Shown piece by piece: positions 8,498-16,993 of a DNA stretch of 30,290 nucleotides. This DNA comes from JAAYEL01 sp964345835. GTDB taxonomy: Bacteria > Bacillota > Clostridia > Tissierellales > Peptoniphilaceae. A program made the translations under genes and the position numbers. The notes beneath the pieces are model-generated. The model worked only from the letters and a program-made list of their open reading frames with translations, had not been told where the DNA came from and did not search any database. The stretch covers positions 1 through 30,290 of the forward strand of contig CAYFSL010000011.1 in assembly GCA_964345835.1 (NCBI GenBank), read 5' to 3'. The first letter of the stretch is position 1. Each line of letters begins with the position of its first letter.

Positions 8498-9583
8498 ATG
8501 GCTAGGCGCAGAGAAGATGAAGTATTAGAGATAATTAAGTCAGACCCTTTAATCAGCCAAAAGGAGATTGCAGAAAGACTTGGAATAACAAGGTCTAGCG
8601 TTGGGGTCCATGTAAATAACCTTACTAAAAGTGGCAAGCTTATTGGTAGGGGCTATGTGTTGCCAAGTGCTGACAATGTTTGCATAATAGGAGCATCTAA
8701 TATAGACATATATGGAAGGGCCCTTGAACCCCTAGAAAAAGTGGGACCTAACATGGGTGATATAGAGCTGAGTGTTGGGGGAGTAAGTAGAAATATCGCT
8801 GATAATGCTGCTAAATTAGGTCTTAATATAAACCTGATAACCGCAGTCTCAAATGACGATTATGGTAAGTTGATACAAGATAGTTGCTTAAAAGAGGGGA
8901 TAAGGATTGATAAGTCTTGTATTTTTAATAATAGGCCAACATCTTTTTACATGGGCCTTATGAATGAACAAGGGGGCTTGGAATATGGAATTACAGATAT
9001 GTCTATTATTGATGAAATAAGCCCTAACTTCATTAACCGTAGGAAATCGGATATCTTAAATAGTAAATTTATTCTGGTGGACTTAAATTTAAAAGAAAAA
9101 ACTGTTGAATTTATTCTTAAGAATTTTAAAGAGAAGAAAATTATGGTCATTCCAGTATCAGCTACAAAGTCAAAAAATATAAAGGGACTTTTGCAATATA
9201 TCGACCTATTACAAACGACTATTCCTGAACTTGAGGCTATTTCAGATATTAAGATAGAAAATGACGATGATATTCTTAGGGCCGCTCATAAGTTAATCGA
9301 CCAAGGCCTAGGGGAATTAATGGTATTTACGACTTGCAGGAGGGTCCAATATTTTAGCAACGATAGGGTTGAAAAAGTTGATATAGATGTTGCTGATCCT
9401 ATTAATGACCAGGGGGTTAAAGAGGCCCAAGCTGCTGGATTTATCTATGCTAGATACAATGGGCTTGACCTAATAGAAAGCCTAAAGCTAGCACTTGCAG
9501 GAGGGTCCATTATAGGAGATAGTAACGAGGTTGTCAGCCCTTGGTTAAGTGTAGAAAGCCTATATGAGAGGGCAGGACTTTAG
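8498..9583 (+). CDS. HTH-PfkB fusion protein, pseudouridine-kinase-like, catalytic GAGD motif changed
   Basis: This 361-residue protein joins a winged-helix DNA-binding domain (about residues 4-52, with ISQKEIAERLGITRSSVGVH as the HTH) to a PfkB/ribokinase domain (about 58-361). The substrate-side motif VGGVSRNIADNAAKLG (about 93-108) is like PsuK-type pseudouridine kinases, some of which also carry an N-terminal HTH. The catalytic GAGD anion hole and base read GVKE (306-309), and the usual PNxxE motif reads IPELE. This suggests weak or lost kinase activity and possible use of the kinase fold as a ligand sensor. No psuG lies beside it. Ribosome site AGAGG lies just upstream of the ATG. Confidence 0.8.
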   Translation: MARRREDEVLEIIKSDPLISQKEIAERLGITRSSVGVHVNNLTKSGKLIGRGYVLPSADNVCIIGASNIDIYGRALEPLEKVGPNMGDIELSVGGVSRNIADNAAKLGLNINLITAVSNDDYGKLIQDSCLKEGIRIDKSCIFNNRPTSFYMGLMNEQGGLEYGITDMSIIDEISPNFINRRKSDILNSKFILVDLNLKEKTVEFILKNFKEKKIMVIPVSATKSKNIKGLLQYIDLLQTTIPELEAISDIKIENDDDILRAAHKLIDQGLGELMVFTTCRRVQYFSNDRVEKVDIDVADPINDQGVKEAQAAGFIYARYNGLDLIESLKLALAGGSIIGDSNEVVSPWLSVESLYERAGL

Positions 9584-9677
9584 GAAGGTTACTTTCTTAT
9601 AACAGTATCTATCTAGCTAATATTATATATATAGTGAACAAGTAATGGGTATTTAAGACTTAAAGTTAGGAGGAAAT

Positions 9678-10976
9678 ATGGATAAGAAAAAAAGATTACT
9701 TGTGGTATCCTTTGATGCCATGGGACCAAAAGATTTAGAAAAAGTTAAGGAATTTCCTAATTTTAAGAGGATTTTAAAAGAGGGATCCTATTCTACAGAA
9801 GTAGCAGGAATAAGCCCTTCACTGACTTATCCAGCCCATACAAGCATTATTACGGGCTGCCTTCCTGATAAACATGGGATTGTAGCTAATACCCTATTAC
9901 AGGCGGATAAAAAAAACCCTGACTGGTATTGGCAGTCCTCATATATTAAGACTCAGACTCTTTATGATCTTGCTCTAAAAAACAAGATGAAAGTTGCAGC
10001 CCTTCTGTGGCCTGTAACAGCCAAGTCAAAAATTACCTATAATTTTCCAGAAATATTTTCTAACAGTTTTTGGAAAAGCCAGGCCATGGTTTCCCTATCT
10101 AATGGATCATTTGGCTATCAATATAAACTTAATAAAAAATATGGCCACCTTAGAAAGGGGATAGGTCAACCCTACTTGGATGACTTCATAGAGGCCTGCT
10201 TGATTGATACCATTGAGAATCTAGATCCGGAGTTAATTCTCGTTCATTTTGTGGATTTAGATTATATGAGACACCACTATGGTTACCACTCTGACCAGGC
10301 CCAAGAGGCTTTACTTAGGCATGAAAAGAGGTTGGGAAGCATCTTAACTTGTCTGGATAAAAATGATTTAGCGGATTCTACAACTCTAGCCATCCTAGGA
10401 GACCATGACCAAAAGCCAGTTCATTCAGTTATTTCTTTGTATAGGCTTTTTGAACAAAAAGCCTTGGTAGAATTTAAGAGGAGTAAACTTAAGGCTTATG
10501 ACCTATTAACTAAGTCTTGCGATGGGTCTAGCTATATTTATCTTAAGGATAAGGCCCAAATAATGAGGGTTAGAGAAGCCCTGGAAGAATTTAAGAATTC
10601 TAGTCATGCAATTAGGACGATTTTAGAAAAAGATCAAATTAAAGCGATAGGAGCGGACTCAAAGGCGGACTTTATGGTTGATGCCAATGATGGATATTAT
10701 TTTACAGACCAGATAGAAGATATGGTTATTAACAAGGTAAATCCTAAGGATGGTAAGGCTCCTGAAGGCTACTTGCTTTCGTCTCATGGTTATATATCAG
10801 ATGAAAATGCCTACAAGACTATATTCGCAATTAAAGGCCCAGGTATCTTAGAAGACTTTGATATTGGACCAATGTCCTTATTGGATGAGGCGGAGACCTT
10901 TGCTAAAGTTTTAGGTCTAGAATTTGAAGGGACTCAAGGAAGGCTGCTGGAAGAAATTTTTAAGGTAAAAGAGTGA
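9678..10976 (+). CDS. Type I phosphodiesterase/nucleotide pyrophosphatase family protein (alkaline phosphatase superfamily)
   Basis: A 432-residue putative hydrolase of phosphodiester or pyrophosphate bonds that uses two zinc-like metals. All superfamily ligands can be placed: Asp13 in VSFDAMG, the nucleophile Thr50 in SLTYPAHTSIITG, Asp195/His199 in HFVDLDYMRHHYG (about 190-202), Asp242-His243 in LGDHDQ, and His370 in SSHGY. No signal peptide or membrane anchor is seen, so it is probably cytoplasmic; the N-terminal strand KKRLLVVSFD starts directly. The true substrate is unknown. AGGAGGAAAT precedes the ATG. Its TGA overlaps the GTG start of hemZ by 4 nt, so the two are co-translated. Confidence 0.85.
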   Translation: MDKKKRLLVVSFDAMGPKDLEKVKEFPNFKRILKEGSYSTEVAGISPSLTYPAHTSIITGCLPDKHGIVANTLLQADKKNPDWYWQSSYIKTQTLYDLALKNKMKVAALLWPVTAKSKITYNFPEIFSNSFWKSQAMVSLSNGSFGYQYKLNKKYGHLRKGIGQPYLDDFIEACLIDTIENLDPELILVHFVDLDYMRHHYGYHSDQAQEALLRHEKRLGSILTCLDKNDLADSTTLAILGDHDQKPVHSVISLYRLFEQKALVEFKRSKLKAYDLLTKSCDGSSYIYLKDKAQIMRVREALEEFKNSSHAIRTILEKDQIKAIGADSKADFMVDANDGYYFTDQIEDMVINKVNPKDGKAPEGYLLSSHGYISDENAYKTIFAIKGPGILEDFDIGPMSLLDEAETFAKVLGLEFEGTQGRLLEEIFKVKE

Positions 10977-12478
10977 AAGTTAATTTTTTAGAAAAGAAAT
11001 ATTATAAAGACTTTTTGGATATTTTTAGGATATTTTCCAAGGATGAATTGGAGGATGATCCCGAAAGTCCAATAATAATCACTGGTGAAAAAGCTATACT
11101 GGACCTTCAGTATAGCTTTAATAGTAGGCATGAATTGAAAAAAATTTTATATGAGTATTTTTCTAGGACTTTTGATTATAAATCTCCATGGGGCTTGATG
11201 ACTGGGACTAAGCCATTGAAGCTATATAGGAAATTAAGTGAGGAACAATTAAAGGAAGAATATTATATTTCCCAAGAAAAAATAGACCTACTTGGAGAAA
11301 TAAGAGAGCTTCAGGATGGGTTTGAATATTCTAGGTCTAATATCCACCTTTATATAAACATCCCATTTTGTCCAAGTAGGTGTAGCTACTGTTCATTTCC
11401 GACAATAATATATCATAAAAATGATAGGAGGGACGAATATCTTGAGGCCCTTAAGAGGGAATTAGAGTCCTTTGCTAACTTTTTTTCAACTAATAGAATT
11501 AGGTCGATATATATTGGAGGAGGAACTCCAACAGCATTAGACCATGATCAGTTGGAAGACCTACTTGCATTATTAAATAAACTAATAGACCTTGACCAAC
11601 TTGAGGAATATACAGTAGAGGCTGGTAGAGAAGACAGCTTGGATTATGATAAGTTGGATCTTATGAGGAAGTATGGGGTAACTAGGATTTCTATTAACCC
11701 TCAGACTTTTTGCTCCAGAACCCTGGAAAAAATAGGGAGGAAGCAGGATAATGAGAGGTTAATAGACTTATATAAAAGGGCAAGAGACTTAGACTTTGAT
11801 ATAAATATGGACCTAATCCTAGGTCTTGAAGATGAAGGGTTAGATGAGCTTAAGGATACCCTAAATAAAATGGAAAAGCTAAGACCTGACAACCTAACGG
11901 TCCATACCCTTTCCTTAAAGAGAGGGTCTAAGCTGGCGGACCTAGAAGCTTGCAATAACTATTCATCTAATATAGGCTCAATGGTTGATTATAGCTTAGG
12001 ATGGTCAAGAAAGATGGGATATAGACCCTACTATCTATATAGGCAAAAAAATATTATGGACAATTATGAAAATATTGGGTATTGCTTGAAAAAAAAGGCG
12101 AGTGTCTACAATATTGCAATAAATGAGGAAGTAGAGTCAATTATTGGCTTTGGGATGACTGCTAATAGCAAAATCCTTACTGCTGGTAGGGTTAAGAAAT
12201 ATACAAATTATAAGAACTTAGATGACTACATTAATAGGCTAGAAGAAGAAATAGAAGATAAGAAAAGCCTTTTAGAAAGTAAGAGAAAGGGAGTTGAAAA
12301 GATGGATTTAACTATGGATCCCAACATCCTATTAAGCCTTGTAAACATGAAATTGAGAGACCAATTTCTGGACCTAGATGACCTTTGTAGCTACTACGAT
12401 ATAGCTAGGAAGGATTTAGAAGAAACCCTAGGAAAAGTTGGATATAAATATTCAGAAGACAATAGGCAATTTATTTAA
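10973..12478 (+). CDS. hemZ: Radical SAM coproporphyrinogen III oxidase-like protein HemZ
   Basis: A 501-residue protein in the length range of Bacillus HemZ. After a poorly conserved N-terminal domain of about 120 residues comes the radical SAM cluster motif INIPFCPSRCSYCSFPT with Cys133, Cys137 and Cys140. The SAM-binding glycine motif YIGGGTPTALD follows at about 180-190, then strands such as RISINPQTF and the HemN-type C-terminal region. HemZ-family proteins are annotated as oxygen-independent coproporphyrinogen dehydrogenases, but no other haem-synthesis gene is visible, so a different radical SAM reaction is possible. The start is GTG at 10973, overlapping the previous stop. A terminator follows 4 nt after the stop. 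Confidence 0.88.
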   Translation: MKVNFLEKKYYKDFLDIFRIFSKDELEDDPESPIIITGEKAILDLQYSFNSRHELKKILYEYFSRTFDYKSPWGLMTGTKPLKLYRKLSEEQLKEEYYISQEKIDLLGEIRELQDGFEYSRSNIHLYINIPFCPSRCSYCSFPTIIYHKNDRRDEYLEALKRELESFANFFSTNRIRSIYIGGGTPTALDHDQLEDLLALLNKLIDLDQLEEYTVEAGREDSLDYDKLDLMRKYGVTRISINPQTFCSRTLEKIGRKQDNERLIDLYKRARDLDFDINMDLILGLEDEGLDELKDTLNKMEKLRPDNLTVHTLSLKRGSKLADLEACNNYSSNIGSMVDYSLGWSRKMGYRPYYLYRQKNIMDNYENIGYCLKKKASVYNIAINEEVESIIGFGMTANSKILTAGRVKKYTNYKNLDDYINRLEEEIEDKKSLLESKRKGVEKMDLTMDPNILLSLVNMKLRDQFLDLDDLCSYYDIARKDLEETLGKVGYKYSEDNRQFI

Positions 12479-12482
12479 AATA

Positions 12483-12523
12483 AAAGATCCTTCCAGCAGT
12501 AGCTTACTGGAAGGGTCTTTTTT
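12483..12523 (+). terminator. Intrinsic terminator after hemZ, probably bidirectional
   Basis: Bases 12486-12496 pair with 12507-12517 in an 11-bp stem (one G-T pair), followed by TTTTTT. On the minus strand the same stem is followed by TTTTATTTT, so it can also end feo operon transcripts coming from the right. Confidence 0.85.
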
Positions 12524-12577
12524 CACAATTGTATATATTGTGTTAAGCTTAATTATTTAGGATTGTATCTATACTAC

Positions 12578-12778
12578 TTATTTTATCTCTTCTTGTATTC
12601 CATACTTACTTAGGTCAACCTTGCCACAAGAGCAAGATGGTCCTGCCATAGGGCAAGAGGCACAAGCTGGCTTTAATCCTGCCTTTTTAGCCTTTTGCCT
12701 ATTTTTTATTTTTGCAACTAAGACTGATACAAATACAAGTGCTACTAAGCTAATTACAATAATGTCTGTTACTGTCAT
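12578..12778 (-). CDS. FeoB-associated small Cys-rich membrane protein
   Basis: A 66-residue protein with one N-terminal membrane helix (about residues 5-23), a basic stop-transfer patch (KIKNRQKAKKAG) and a C-terminal cysteine cluster CASCPMAGPSCSC (about 39-51). This is the pattern of the FeoB-associated Cys-rich proteins found beside feoB in Firmicutes. It may help hold or pass Fe2+ at the membrane, though its role is not settled. GAGGTGA lies a few bases before its ATG. It sits 107 nt downstream of feoB in the same direction. Confidence 0.85.
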   Translation of the reverse strand: MTVTDIIVISLVALVFVSVLVAKIKNRQKAKKAGLKPACASCPMAGPSCSCGKVDLSKYGIQEEIK

Positions 12779-12885
12779 TTTATCTCACCTCTTTTATATT
12801 TTAATCCTGTGTTTTATCGTAAAATTTCAATTAACATCGGAGGCTATATAATAAAATTTCAACCACCAAACAGCTAGTTAATGCT

Positions 12886-15033
12886 TTAATGCATTTCATG
12901 ACCTTCTTCGGTAAAGAACCTACTATATAGGGCAATGCCAAGACATATCACGATGACAGCTAGGGCAAGATAGCCATAGATTGGTCCGCTTACTATTGAG
13001 TCAGCTTCCTCATAAGAAGGTATTTTAGTGTAGTCAAGGTCAACTTTTTTTACTAGGTCTGTGCCCTTAAAGATTATGTGTCCAATTACGTTAGTAAGCA
13101 TAGCTAATATATATGCTACTCCTGTTTGGAATAGTAGGGCAAATCTAGTAAGCTTCTTGTCGTTAAGCTCTCTTTTCATGGCTCCAATTGCTGCAAAACA
13201 TGGGGCAGCGAATAGGGTAAACATCATGAATGAGAAGGCTGTAACCTTTGAAAATTCAATTGGAATTTTTGAACCAATACTTGCGAAGGTTGTTACGACA
13301 ACTTCCTTGGCAACTAGACCGTTAATTGATGCAACGGATACTGCCCAATTATCGCCAAAGCCAAGTGGGACAAAGATATATCTAAGCACTCCACCTATTT
13401 TTGCAAGCATTGACTTGTCAATGGCGTCACCTACATAGCTTAAGCTAAAGCTAAAGTGTAGGAAGAACCATAGGATAACATTGGCTAAGAATATTACTGA
13501 ACCTGCTTTTATTATAAAGCCCTTAGTCCTTTCCCACATGTGGATTAAGATTCCCTTAAAAGTAGGTAGGGTATATGGAGGTAATTCCATAACGAATGGG
13601 GCAGGTTCACCTGAAAATCTCTTAGTCTTCTTTAGGATTATTCCAGATAAGATTATTACAATGAAAGCTATTAGATACATTGTAGGTCCTATCCAGGCAG
13701 CATCTGAGAATATTCTACCTATGAACAAGGCGAATACTGGAAGCTTGGCACCACATGGAACAAAAGGAGTAAGAATGACGGTCATATTCCTGTCATTTTC
13801 ATTTTCTATTGTCCTTGCAGCCATTACTCCTGGTATTGAACAACCAGTTCCTATTAACATTGGGATGAAAGACTTGCCTGATAAACCGAATTTTCTAAAT
13901 AATTTATCCATTATGAAGGCAACCCTTGCCATGTAACCACTATCCTCTAGGATAGAAAGTCCTAAAAACAGGATCATTAATTGGGGAACAAAGGTGAAAA
14001 TAGCACCTAAAGACGCTATAATACCGTCCGCAACAAGACCGACTACCGGCTCTGATGCTCCCAGGTGTTCAAGACTGTGTCCAACAGCTACTTGCAACCA
14101 TTCAGTTCCAGATTCTACTAGACCAATAGCCCAGTCACCAACTGTTTCTATAGCCAGGTAATAGATTAGCCACATAATAGCAAAGAATATAGGTAAACCC
14201 AGCCATTTATTGGTTACGATCCTATCGATTTTATCTGATCTAGTAAGTTTTTTCTCTGAAGATTTTTCATAGATTCCATCTAATATATCTGCGATAGCAT
14301 TATATTTTTCGCCGATGACTATGGACTCTCCATCATCATCCATCTTTTTGTAGTAATCTTCAATTTCTTTTTTTAGGTCTTCACTTATATATGAATCATA
14401 ATGGTATTTTTTTAAGGAATCTTGGTCCTTTTCGATAATTTTTACAGCGTGGTAAAAATTATTAGTTTGCAAATCACCCTTAAGTTCTTTTTCTATCTTT
14501 TCAACTAAGCTTAAGAAGTCCTTGTCATAGTAGATGGTGTGGTCCATCTTATGGTTTTTAGCCTTTAAGGCCTTGTCCATTAGTTCATCTATCCCCTTAT
14601 TTTTTGTTGCCACAAGGGGGATAACTGGAACTCCAAGTCTTTTTGACAAGCCCTTTACATCAAGGGTAACTTCTTCGCTTTTTACCATATCCATCCTGTT
14701 AAGGGCAATGACAGTTGGTATTCCCATATCAAGGACCTGGCTGGTTAGGTAAAGGTTTCTTTCTAGATTTACTGCATCAATTATGTTGATAATTACATCT
14801 GGATTTTCATTGATTAGAAAGTCTCTAGTAATTACTTCTTCTAATGTATATGGTGATAGGGAATAAACTCCCGGTAAATCTACAATATGTACTTCTTTAT
14901 TTTTTTTATATCGCCCCTCTTTTTTCTCCACTGTGACTCCAGGCCAGTTACCAACGTATTGGCTTGATCCAGTGTAGGCATTAAATAATGTGGTTTTCCC
15001 GCAGTTGGGATTGCCCACAAGTGCTATTTTCAT
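12886..15033 (-). CDS. feoB: Ferrous iron transporter FeoB
   Basis: A 715-residue inner-membrane Fe2+ importer with an N-terminal G-protein domain. G1 is GNPNCGKTT (residues 7-15), G3 is DLPGVYSLSPYT (about 53-64) and G4 is ALNRMD (about 108-113). A helical linker (GDI-like, about 170-270) leads to the membrane core, which carries the paired Gate motifs around LGLSILEDSGYMARVAF and GTGCSIPGVMAARTIEN. The C-terminus has further helices. It lies 16 nt after a feoA gene. The operator and promoter upstream of the first feoA suggest iron-responsive control. Strongly supported by motifs, length and neighbours. Confidence 0.97.
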   Translation of the reverse strand: MKIALVGNPNCGKTTLFNAYTGSSQYVGNWPGVTVEKKEGRYKKNKEVHIVDLPGVYSLSPYTLEEVITRDFLINENPDVIINIIDAVNLERNLYLTSQVLDMGIPTVIALNRMDMVKSEEVTLDVKGLSKRLGVPVIPLVATKNKGIDELMDKALKAKNHKMDHTIYYDKDFLSLVEKIEKELKGDLQTNNFYHAVKIIEKDQDSLKKYHYDSYISEDLKKEIEDYYKKMDDDGESIVIGEKYNAIADILDGIYEKSSEKKLTRSDKIDRIVTNKWLGLPIFFAIMWLIYYLAIETVGDWAIGLVESGTEWLQVAVGHSLEHLGASEPVVGLVADGIIASLGAIFTFVPQLMILFLGLSILEDSGYMARVAFIMDKLFRKFGLSGKSFIPMLIGTGCSIPGVMAARTIENENDRNMTVILTPFVPCGAKLPVFALFIGRIFSDAAWIGPTMYLIAFIVIILSGIILKKTKRFSGEPAPFVMELPPYTLPTFKGILIHMWERTKGFIIKAGSVIFLANVILWFFLHFSFSLSYVGDAIDKSMLAKIGGVLRYIFVPLGFGDNWAVSVASINGLVAKEVVVTTFASIGSKIPIEFSKVTAFSFMMFTLFAAPCFAAIGAMKRELNDKKLTRFALLFQTGVAYILAMLTNVIGHIIFKGTDLVKKVDLDYTKIPSYEEADSIVSGPIYGYLALAVIVICLGIALYSRFFTEEGHEMH

Positions 15034-15049
15034 TTTCTACCTCCAATTA

Positions 15050-15280
15050 TTAGTCACAGATTTCAACTTCTATATTTTTAGCATCTTCCCTTCTTATTGA
15101 AAGGTCGTAGCCTCTAACTCTAAGTTCTATAGGATCTCCCATAGGGGCGAATTTGATAATTGTGATTTTGGCATTTTTCGTTATCCCCATGTCCATTATC
15201 CTTCTTTTTACTAGTGAGCTACCATGTATTTTTATAACATTACAAGATTGTCCAATCGACAAAGTGTCTAAGCTGGTCAT
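15050..15280 (-). CDS. feoA: FeoA domain protein (second of a tandem pair)
   Basis: A 76-residue SH3-like FeoA protein with the family core SLVKRRIMDMGITKNAKITIIKFAPMGDPIELRVRGYDLSIRR, in which the glycine-aspartate-proline turn and the RGY segment are typical. FeoA is a small cytoplasmic partner of FeoB needed for full Fe2+ uptake. Its start overlaps the stop of the other feoA by one base, and feoB follows after 16 nt, so stoichiometric co-translation is likely. Of the two copies this is closer to the classical FeoA. Confidence 0.92.
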   Translation of the reverse strand: MTSLDTLSIGQSCNVIKIHGSSLVKRRIMDMGITKNAKITIIKFAPMGDPIELRVRGYDLSIRREDAKNIEVEICD

Positions 15281-15504
15281 TAGTCCTCCTCCACCATAAT
15301 TTTATTTGCGAGTTTTCTATCAAGGGCGAAGCGGGAATCTCCATTAATTGTTACAATAAACCCTGACCCATTTGATGAAATAGGTCTGATGTTATTTCCA
15401 GGTATAATACCTAATTTTTTTAGGAAAATACAGACTTCTTCGCTTCCTTTGACGGAAACTATTTTATATTTTTTTGAAAGATTACAAAAAGTAAAAGGCA
15501 TCAT
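15280..15504 (-). CDS. feoA: FeoA domain protein (first of a tandem pair)
   Basis: A 74-residue divergent FeoA-like protein. The core KKLGIIPGNNIRPISSNGSGFIVTINGDSRFALDRKLANKI keeps the FeoA fold (LG.PG turn, DSR.ALDR strand). The N-terminus has a Cys (FTFCNLSKKYKI) and lacks the usual start of the other copy. It is the first gene of the iron operon, preceded by AAAGGAATATA and the promoter at 15548-15576. Clostridial feo operons often encode two FeoA-type proteins. Whether both bind FeoB is not known from the sequence. Confidence 0.88.
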   Translation of the reverse strand: MMPFTFCNLSKKYKIVSVKGSEEVCIFLKKLGIIPGNNIRPISSNGSGFIVTINGDSRFALDRKLANKIMVEED

Positions 15505-15521
15505 TATATTCCTTTCTTAAT

Positions 15522-15547
15522 TTAGTTAGTTATGACTTACTAACCAA
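15522..15547 (-). promoter_or_regulatory. Inverted-repeat operator, DtxR/IdeR-like, over the feo start site
   Basis: Arms 15522-15532 and 15537-15547 are reverse complements at 9 of 11 positions around a 4-nt centre. The half-site TTAGTTAGT resembles the TTAGGTTAG half-site of DtxR/IdeR/MntR-family metalloregulators. It begins directly downstream of the -10 box, where repressor binding would block transcription start. The regulator is not encoded in the window. Confidence 0.65.
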
Positions 15548-15576
15548 ATTATAAGCCTTAGTTATGTTACTGTCAA
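15548..15576 (-). promoter_or_regulatory. Sigma-70-type promoter of the feo operon
   Basis: On the minus strand TTGACA (15571-15576), a 17-nt spacer and TATAAT (15548-15553) form a full consensus promoter, about 44 bases before the first feoA start. The operator at 15522-15547 abuts it. Confidence 0.88.
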
Positions 15577-15702
15577 TATATTTTTAACAAAAAAACAAAA
15601 TGATCTTTATGAAGAAGTTACCAAAGTTTAATAATGGATCTTTGCATGTTACAATTGACCTATCTTTGGTATTATTTAAGGATATTTTCTAATGTATTTA
15701 GT

Positions 15703-15708
15703 TATAAT
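15703..15708 (+). promoter_or_regulatory. Possible -10 box for the methyltransferase gene
   Basis: A consensus TATAAT lies 25 bases upstream of the ATG chosen at 15734, with no clear -35 element. A TTGACC is present at 15655-15660 but is too far upstream to pair with it. If this box is used, the earlier in-frame ATG at 15692 cannot be translated. Confidence 0.35.
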
Positions 15709-15733
15709 TAATAAAAAAGTGTATGAGGGTAAA

Positions 15734-16426
15734 ATGGAAATAGATATCGATATTAATAATTTAATTCTAGAAAAAATTGAAAAGTATGGGATAAGTATCT
15801 ACCAGGATTCAATGTATTTTAAATTCAGCATAGATGCTTTTTGCCTGGCTGATTTTTCTAAAAGCTTTATAAAAAAAGAGACGAGATACCTTGACCTATG
15901 TTCAGGTACTGGGATAGTTGGCATCCTGGTTTCTCAGTCGCCTTTCGTCAACAATCCTACTTTTGTAGAAATAAACCCATATTTTGTAGGAATTAATAAA
16001 TTAAATTTACAAATTAATGAGATTCAGGGAAGGGTAGTCTGCGAAGATATAGAGGACCTATCAAGCTTATATCCAAGGGATTCCTTTGATGCAATAAGTA
16101 TAAATCCCCCTTTTATGAAGGCTGGCCATGGCTTACAAACTATAAATTCCTACAAAGATTTGGCCAAAATTGAGGGTAAAGGGGATTTTTTGGATATATT
16201 ATTTAATGAAGCATTTTATTTACTTAAGGATAAGGGAGAGCTTTATATGGTCCATAGGGTGGAGAGGCTAGTAGATATTTTTGAGGCTTCTAGGAAGTAT
16301 AAGATGGAAGCAAAGACCATGCAATTTATCCGTAACAAAAATAGCAGGAAGGCCTCACTTGTCCTGATAAGATTTGTCAAGAATGGAAGAAGATTTTTAG
16401 ATAATCTAGATGATTATATTATTTAA
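15734..16426 (+). CDS. TrmN6-like tRNA1(Val) adenine-N6 methyltransferase
   Basis: A 230-residue class I SAM methyltransferase of the YfiC/TrmN6 (Bacillus YabB) type. It likely modifies A37 of tRNA-Val. Visible motifs: the family N-terminal pattern ending KFSIDAFCLADF (about 30-41), motif I LDLCSGTGIVG (about 53-63), an acidic end of strand 2 (FVEINP), and the catalytic NPPF (124-127) followed by KAGHG. I chose the ATG at 15734 because GAGGGT lies just before it and the homologous family starts near this point. An upstream ATG at 15692 would add 14 residues. It lies 9 nt before the thioesterase gene, with AAGGAGGAAG between, so they form one operon. Confidence 0.85.
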   Translation: MEIDIDINNLILEKIEKYGISIYQDSMYFKFSIDAFCLADFSKSFIKKETRYLDLCSGTGIVGILVSQSPFVNNPTFVEINPYFVGINKLNLQINEIQGRVVCEDIEDLSSLYPRDSFDAISINPPFMKAGHGLQTINSYKDLAKIEGKGDFLDILFNEAFYLLKDKGELYMVHRVERLVDIFEASRKYKMEAKTMQFIRNKNSRKASLVLIRFVKNGRRFLDNLDDYII

Positions 16427-16435
16427 GGAGGAAGT

Positions 16436-16963
16436 ATGAAAGAAGGAATTAAGGGAATATTGACCATGAAGGTCGAGGAAAAGGATAGTGCTAAGGTTGT
16501 TGGAAGCGGTTTAGCCGATGTATTTTCAACCCCTTCGCTTTTAGCTTTTATTGAAAAGACTTGTTGGATGAGTATCTCAGAGCTTGTTGATGAAGGGGAG
16601 TCAAGCGTAGGTACAAGTGTTTCTTTCAAACATTTGAAGGCGACCCCTATAGGTATGAAGGTTACCTGTGAGTCAACCCTAAGTCAGGTTGATGGTAAGA
16701 AACTTACCTTTGATTTTAAAGTCAGGGATGAATTGGATCTTATAGCAGAAGGAAGACATGAGAGATTCATTGTAAATAGCGAGAAATTCCAAGAAAGGAC
16801 AGAAGAGAAATTAAAGGCTTGGCAAGAGAGTCAGGGACAAGACAAGCTAAATTATGTTCAAGACTCAGATGTTTATATAGACAAGGAAAAGGGGACTATT
16901 AGTCCTGAGGAAGCTGTTGATAAGATAACTATCGATAACTATATTAATAAGAGTAGTCGTTAG
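16436..16963 (+). CDS. FlK-like hot-dog thioesterase with C-terminal extension
   Basis: A 175-residue protein whose first 120 residues match the single-hot-dog thioesterase family of fluoroacetyl-CoA thioesterase FlK. The three FlK catalytic residues Thr42, Glu50 and His76 have counterparts Thr32 (FSTPS), Glu40 (FIEKTCW) and His66 (FKHLKATPIG) at exactly the same spacing. It most likely hydrolyses a short acyl-CoA; a role against fluoroacetate is not implied. Residues about 122-175 form an extra acidic, hydrophilic tail (EKLKAWQESQ...IDNYINKSSR) that I do not recognise. It is co-transcribed with the methyltransferase gene and ends before a large hairpin. Confidence 0.8.
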   Translation: MKEGIKGILTMKVEEKDSAKVVGSGLADVFSTPSLLAFIEKTCWMSISELVDEGESSVGTSVSFKHLKATPIGMKVTCESTLSQVDGKKLTFDFKVRDELDLIAEGRHERFIVNSEKFQERTEEKLKAWQESQGQDKLNYVQDSDVYIDKEKGTISPEEAVDKITIDNYINKSSR

Positions 16964-16993
16964 TATTTCAATTAAAGTTAAATATAATAATTA

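Noticed and set aside
12779..12885. Repeated AAAATTTCAA between feoB and the Cys-rich gene as an internal promoter or repeat element
   Set aside because: Short AT-rich words with no well-spaced -35/-10 pair; could be chance.
13061..13936. Long open frames on the plus strand opposite feoB
   Set aside because: They are antisense to well-supported FeoB coding sequence, have no ribosome sites and read as non-protein-like sequence.
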